Source: Pterobdella sp. o SKG-2022
Taxonomy: Eukaryota > Annelida > Clitellata > Hirudinida > Piscicolidae
Assembly (NCBI GenBank): GCA_964035795.1
Contig: OZ038320.1
Location: 5,023,896 to 5,087,895 of the forward strand
Direction: 5' to 3'
Length of the DNA: 64,000 bases
Shown here: in pieces, positions 15,601 to 23,651 of the stretch
Numbering within the stretch: the stretch's first letter is position 1
Layout: every line of letters starts with the position of its first letter
Program-made: the position numbers and the translations under genes
Notes under the pieces: model-generated
Databases searched by the model: none
The model's input: only the letters and a program-made list of their open reading frames with translations
What the model was told of the DNA's origin: nothing

Positions 15601-18600
15601 AGATTCCACTCGCTATCTTCCAACGTTTCCAAGCTACTGTGAGACATTTCAATTAATACAGTAGAAAATATAAAAAATGGTTTATTTGTTTTGAGTTTTT
15701 TTTTGTTTGTATTGTTTTTTAAATCATGGCTGTATCAAAGACGTTGAAGATGATGGGTTTTTTATATTAGCTTTTCTATTCAATGTTTTTCTTGAAAGTT
15801 TTTTAAAAACTTTTTCTAAAAAAAAATCTTTTTGTTTTGAAGTTCATTTCAAGTGCTCCAATATATTATATAATTCATATTACATTTTTTCAAATTAATC
15901 ATTTTATTTCAAAAATTCCATACATCAATTAACTCATTCTACACTCGATTCATTACTTTCACTATATTTTGCTTTCATCTCATTTCATCAGGTATATACT
16001 GTTTTTCTGAATGAGAAATTTCAATTTATTAACATTGCTACTGAGTTTACTATCTCAAACCAAATAAACTATAGTTGTTCAGATGTGATGTGAGGAGTTC
16101 TATTGTTCAAGGATAATAGGGGTTGACTAAGCTTTGTTGTGTATGGACTTCGACTTTGGATGAATGTGAATATCTATAGGATATTTAGATGGGTGATTAC
16201 ATATGAGGATTTTGTGTTTACTTACTAAAATAATGCCAGATAATTCTACCAAAAGTTTCGTGCTTTTTCGTTGAGCCTTTGTGTTACTAGAATTAAAATA
16301 TATCAAAAGTTTATAAAAGGAATAAAACAAATCTTCTTTCGCCCATTAAACTAGCCTGCTAAAGAAATAGTTTCAAAAAAATAACTGTTTAAGCCAATAC
16401 AAAATAAAAAGCTTAAAAAAGCATTTGACGCCTGAAATTCATGAGTTATTTTTATATTTATCTTGATAAGAAACAATTTCAGAAAATTGCTAATAAAAAA
16501 CTTTAAACAAAAACCTTCCATATATGGTTCAAATACCACTCCTGTGTGTTTGAATAATTGAAATAGTTTCTAGAAAAAGTGTTTTGGGGTATTTCACTGT
16601 GAAAAATCGCTACAATTTGTCCTCAAAGTTTGATTGATTGAAGCACGTTTTCAACGTGGTTTCATGGGATTTTCAATCAGAAATACATACAATGTAATGT
16701 ATCATTTTGAGTTCCATAAATAGGGTTTTATGTATTAATTTCGAGTTGATAGATTATACAAAAAAATAATGTTTGAAAAAATTATTTTTCGAAATGTGTT
16801 TGAAACTTCTATATAAGACTCGGTAATAGGAGTTTGACTTGAGAAAAGCTTTAAGACATTTTCGTTTAATTCAACATAACATGCAAATCTTCTCTAAGTG
16901 AAAAACTTGTTAAAAAGCTCCAATATCATTTTTATCTACATATTATTTCCATCAACCCTTACAGCAGCACCTTACAGCAAAACCCGTCCACCACTGAGCA
17001 GTTGTACTACAGAATGGCTTCAGAGAACAGAGAAACCATCTTTACCTTCAACTTGCCCTCTGATATCAGTCAGTAAATATGATGAATGTAAAGTAATAAA
17101 GATAAAAGTTGATGAAATTTCTATTTTTTTTTATTTAATAGAGGGTTTTGAGATTATTTTTGGATTAGTAAGTATTTTTTCTTCTTTTAAATTAGAAACG
17201 GCTGTTTTTGTTTATATTATTATAAACATAAAGAAATTTTCGAGAGAACGGCAGTATTTGAAAGAAGATTTTTTAGTTTATCAAAATGAAAAAGTATTAC
17301 TTTGTTATTAGAAAAATAATCAACTGGAAATGCAATTTTTTAAAAATAGCTTACAAAATAAATTTCAAAACTCCATTTTTTAAATAATATTGTTTTGACT
17401 ATAAAATTTCTTTTCATAAAATTGTATCATCGCCTATATCCACACCATATGTAAAACAATTAAACACAACTCTTACAGTAAACACAGCAAAAAACAACAA
17501 TGAAGACACAAACGATGAAGATGAAGAAGAAGAAGAAGAAGAAGAAGAAGAAGAAGAAGAAGAAGAAGAAGAAGAAGAAGAAGAAAAAGAAGAAGAAGAA
17601 GAAAAAGAAGAAGAAGAAGAAGAAGAAGAAGAAGATGACCTAATCCTCCTAGTCAGCACACCGTTATTAATAGGGACAATTAACAAAAAAAACAAAGAAA
17701 CGGTGGTGGGGGTGGTGGGATTGGGACTTAGAATTGAATTCATGGAGCTGCTGTTTGAAGAAGTGATGGAGAACCTTTTTGTGTGTGATAACAAGACCAT
17801 ACCTTGCCTGGATGACTGCCTTAACGATGTTGGTAGCATGGGTTATTATAATAAATATTCATATAACACCAAGAAAACATATGAGGCTTTGATTGTTGAA
17901 GAGGATTGGTTTATTGAAGATCAGATTTTTTCAGTTGATTCTGTTTTTGTTGGAGACAAAGTTTTTAGCTGTTGTAAAATTTTTGGCTTCGATTAAACTG
18001 AAAAAATTTCAGTTAGTTATTTTATGTTAGTTATTATTATGTTCATTTAAAATTGCTACTTTTTAAATAATCATGTTATGATTACTATTAAAACCAAAGT
18101 TTTCCGATTGTTTATAAATCAATATTTTATAAACATTTGTAAGCATGACATTAATCACTGCGGAAGCTTTGATCTCCAATAAAGCTTGGAAAGCCTTGCT
18201 TTTGAATCTATTTTGTTTTTGATACTGCCGCATAAACAATTTTATTTATTAATAATAATCTAATTATTCAGCACAGTGTTGTAAATTAGACATTTTTTAA
18301 AAGTATTCATGTATTTATTATTCATAAACAGTTAGTTTATGATCTGAAGATGAAAATAGTTTTTTGAAAAACTTTGTTTTTATAAAAGAATTTTGAAACA
18401 AAATGTGCTTGACTAAGCATTTTTTTAAGGAGTAAGTCTAATGGTTAACTTACTTGAAGAAATAGTTTAAAGTTTTTCAACCTTCCATCTGCTAGCTTGC
18501 ATAAACATTATTAATAACAAATATTAATGGTACTTCACTTGTTTTAATTGTGTTAGTTACTATAGTTGATTATTTTTATGATTTCAGGCTCGATGTTTCC

Positions 18601-21600
18601 TGATAGACAACCAGGGATATGTGATCTTCTCATTTGAAAGGAGTGATGTGGGTGGTCGTGTTGGGTGCCAGGTTTTATATGATTTGGTTCAAGTTCTTAT
18701 AGAACTCCAAGTTGAAATGTTTTTTTATAATGGTTTTGATCTAATTTTTTTTAGTGAGTCTTATGGAGTTTCAAAAATGGTAACACAAAAAAAAACTAAC
18801 AAAACTATGAATAAACTCAAACACACAAACATACATACACAAGGACACAAACAAACAAGCACCTTTACAAATACAAGCACCTACACATACACACACGAAC
18901 ACAGATAGGAGTTTTCTTCGGTGACGTCAAGGGAATGGGAGAAGTAATGAGAGGACTGTTGGATGAGGATTATGATAATGTTGAAAAAGAAGAAGAAAAT
19001 GATGATGAAAATGAAGATTTAAATAATTATAATAAAAATAATAATATGGATAATAATAAAAATAATAATAAAAATTATAATAATGATGTAAACGATAATA
19101 ATAACGATAGTAATAACAGTAATAATAATGAAAGAAATAAAGTAAGAAATATTGGTGATGATAATGATAGAGTTTATGTTGATGATAATGCTGAAATTGA
19201 AGATGTAGACAATATAAAAAAAACTCATGATAATAATAACAATAATAAAAAAAATAAGAACAAACATAGTTTAGAAGACTTCATAAATAATAGTGGCGGA
19301 ACAAAAAATAATAAAAATAATATTAATAATGTAAATACTAAGAGTGATAGTATTTATTTTAATAATAATAATAATAATAATTTTGATGATGATACAGCAA
19401 GTACTCCAAACACTTTCTTCGGCCTTTTCCGAAGGTGAGTATTATATAAAGGGTCTTTTCAAACTCAAACTGAAAGGATACTGAAAAACAAAACCAATAA
19501 ATTAACAATTATTAAAAAAATTAATAAACTAAATAAATAAATTAAATTTTAAAATAAACTAAAAATAAATAAAAATCGATATAAATAGATTAATACATAT
19601 AATCAATTAAAGTCATTTCTGTAAAACTTGAAAGTTTCTTATAACCTACCTACATGTCTCCGAAAATCTTCGTTCGAAATAAATACTGTTAGTGTTTTTG
19701 TAAATTGAGTATGATACCCATCTGATACAAAGGCTTTTTTATTATAAACCTGTGAGCACAATCCTACCACCAACAGATTAGCTATCATAGACTTCCATGG
19801 TGTGTGTACCATATATGAAGAGGTCTATGCGTCTGCTGCCTTCCAACTTTCAAAGGTTTGTCTTTAATAGTTATTTTGTATTTTTCAATTTTCTTAAAAA
19901 TAAGGTGGTCTGAAAACTTTTGAAGGTTATGCCTTTATAATAACGTTTGTATTGTTATTGTTTTGTATGTATGATATACCTACCAACTGAGCAACCACAA
20001 CAAAATTTGTGAACTTGTATGAGTGTTTGTTACGTTCAACTGTCGTACCATCATTATCGTCTAGCTTTTCTATTTAAATGCTGTATTTCTACTATTATAT
20101 AATAATGTAATAGAAAGGTACCTACGGCGTAACTGAAACTCAAAGTTTTAACAATGGTCATCTTACTAGCTGAGCTAATGAGTGAGCTAATAGATTCTAT
20201 TTAAGGGTGTAAATAATTTTTTTTCTTATGAACTTTTTTATAGTTATTAATGAATGATTGTTGTTTTGTGGAATTATCTTTTTATAGTTGGGAAAAATCT
20301 CCATTGCTTCATTAACGAAATTATATTCGTCTTGTCTACTTAAATCCTACTCATTATTAGGATTAAAAAGTTTTCAATGAGTTTGTTATAAATAACTCAA
20401 TAAACAAAAATATTAGCTTCGCAAATCTTTTTTATCAAAACTCTAAGTTTTGATTGTGAGAAATTTACAACTACTTGGATATTTTCAATATTCCCAAGTT
20501 TATGCTTTGAATTTTGAACCGAACATATATACTCTAAATATTTAATCAAGAAAATTTGACATATGTTATTAAGTACAAAAAATTAATTGAAAATTTAATT
20601 ATCAACTGACTTTGGGTCTTATAAAAGTAATTTAAACCGGACATATTTTATAAACTAATCCCAGAAGAACTCAAACTTGAAATATAGGATAATCTTCAGT
20701 AAGAAATTAATTTACATGATTATATACCACGGTTAATGTTGCCATCCTTTGTTTATTAACCATAAGTTATTTGACGATGATATCTTTAGCGTAAGTTTAA
20801 TTAATTTATTGAAAAAATGCAAAAAAATTTTTTATGTCCAGTAATAAACTATAGATGGAAAAAAAATTTATAAACCAGTTCACAAAAGTTCTTTTCACTA
20901 GAGTCGCTGTTTTTATAAAGAACGTGCTGTATAAACAAAATTATGATAATTTTTATGAAAAATATTTTCTAATTCAATTTAGCGTTATAAAAATAACACA
21001 AGTATTTCTCTAATAATAAACCTTTGAATAATACAAAAAACAACACTTTTTCCAGCCTTTGTCAAATATCCTTCAACCCGTCTTGAGGATTGTCCAATAC
21101 ATAGCATCGTGAGTATGCCTGCTATGTAAATTTTCAATGTTTTATCAGTCATAACTTTACTGTTTCCATGTTGAAGTTTTTTTTATTAATATATTTGTTA
21201 AATATTTAAAGTCTTAAACTCAGTTTTCAATATAGTTCAAAATGATTTAATGGTTGTATTATAAAATTGTTAATGCTGGTCAAATACATAAGACTAGATG
21301 GGAACTTATAACATTCAATGAAGTATGGTGTTAATATGATTATACAGAACAATATAACATATTTTTTCCCAATCATTTGTTCATTATAGAACCAATATTA
21401 ATATCCTCAATAAAATAAAAATCGTTCATAACCATCATCAACACCCCTTCAGCTTATTTTTCGACTTCTGTACCCTGCCATACGCTCACAGCCAAGACTA
21501 CGCTGAATATTCTGGTAATTCTTATTAATGAATGAAAATATTTATCAAAATTTATTTGAGGGGGTAGAAAAACACTAAAAAGATGGTATGACTCAATAAT

Positions 21601-22416
21601 TTGAGTTTTTAGCTTCCCTCCAACTTCCACTATTTTTTGTCTTGCGGTTCTGATTGCTTCATCCATGAATAGTGTGTGGCTTTTTAATTTTTTTTATGGT
21701 GGTGAGTAGGCTGGTATTTGGTCTACTTTGTGTTTTTGGTATTGTTAGATCAGTAGTTGCTTCTTATGCCAAAAATTGGCCGTCGTAACGCAAAATGTGG
21801 CCTAGCATCTACCAGCGTCGTTTTTTTTACATTACATGTCGCTGCTTCAATAAGAGTGTTTACTTTTTTTGTTGACATGCGTTTGGGTCAAAATTATACA
21901 TGCCTATCTTAAAATTCTTTGATTAGATTCATCTGTTGATCTTATATATAGTAGTAGTAGTAGTAGTAGTGGTAGTAGTATTAGTAGTAGTGGTAGTAGT
22001 AGTGGTAGTAGTAGTAGTAGTAGTGGTAGTAGTAGTGGTAGTAGTAGTGGTAGTAGTAGTGGTAGTAGTAGTAGTAGTGGTAGTAGTAGGGGTATTAGTA
22101 GTGGTAGTAGTAGTGGTAGTAGTGGTAGTAGTAGTGGTAGTAGTAGTGGTAGTAGTAGTGGTAGTAGTAGTGGTAGTAGTAGTGGTAGTAGTAGTGGTAG
22201 TAGTAGTGGTAGTAGTAGTGGTAGTAGTAGTGTTAGTAGTGGTAGTAGTAGTGGTAGTGGTAGTAGTAGTGGTAGTATTAGTGGTAGTAGTAGTGGTAGT
22301 AGTAGTGGTAGTAGTAGTAGTAGTGGTAGTAGTAGTGGTAGTAGTAGTGGTAGTAGTAGTAGTAGTGGTAGTAGTGGTAGTAGTGGTAGTAGTGGTAGTG
22401 GTAGTAGTAGTAGTAA

Positions 22417-22461
<45 letters not shown>

Positions 22462-23619
22462 CTTCAACTAACGTTTTTATATAATCAGTTCGTTTAAAAT
22501 TCTTTTGCTGTTTTCAATTATTTAATAGGTAAGCTTTCACATATTATTTTCATTCAATATTTCACGCCGTTTCACTTTTCTTCATCAAATACTTTTTTTC
22601 AAGAAAAACTCAAAAAATCCAGTCACAAAATCGGTTTATGTTCACCTTAGCGACTTGAACCAATTCAATATTCTCATTGCTTTCATTCCAGTTGACTTTT
22701 AGCCTTGCCAGATTTTTATAAACAATCTGTCTAGTATACCATCTTCTTCCCTCTAGACAGATCCATCATCCATTCAGATATTTCCATTATTGCTTACAGC
22801 TAGAGAATGATCATTTATTATAATTGTTTTTTTGTTTGTTTTTCATGATTTTGACAAACTTCCAATCTGCACTCATTTTTGAAAAACTTTCTTGAAAGGC
22901 TTACAAAACTTCAAATTTACACTAACAAGGTTTCAAAACTTTTATGAAAATTACTTAAAAGTTTGGATATTTTTGAAAGACGAAAAATATGTTTTTAAAA
23001 CTTCTGGTTTAAGACTCAACTTGCTAAAGCCTTTTTTTTTGACAGCAATCAATACAGAGAGGTGCTTCGTGGCGTAGCATGGCAGATGATATTTCAAAAA
23101 TCTATTTTTTATCTTTTTCAACTATATAATCTTTGCTCAAGACTTTATTCATAATATGCAAAAAAACAAAAAATATCATTCGATGTGAGAATGGATCTTT
23201 CAAAAATTATAAAAATACAAAACAAAAATGTGTGAAGAACAATGCAGTTTAATTAAGCATTTATGGGACTTGATACAAAATAAAATTATTGTTTAGTGAA
23301 CATAAATTGGAGCTGAGTAACAAATTTCAAGTTGAAAAACAAATTTGATTACTATACAATAACTTCAAAAACTGCACTTATCATATGGCTACTTAAAAAT
23401 GTATTTAAATATTTATTTGGGTTGATAAAAATTTATTATATAACTTTGAGTTTTGAATGCAAAACCATGAACAACAAAAAAAATAAGGAGAAAATTTTAA
23501 AAAGCTGAGCTGAAATCGAAAAAACTAATAAATTGATGATTATAATATTAAATAATGAAGAATAAAAATCTGAACTTTCAAAACAAAGGATCAAAAATAA
23601 TGAAATTTAATAAATGATG

Positions 23620-23651
<32 letters not shown>

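Noticed and set aside
21904..22484. Long Leu/Pro-rich (minus) and poly-Val (plus) open frames
   Set aside because: They are translations of the TAG/TGG minisatellite and have no unique sequence or splice support.
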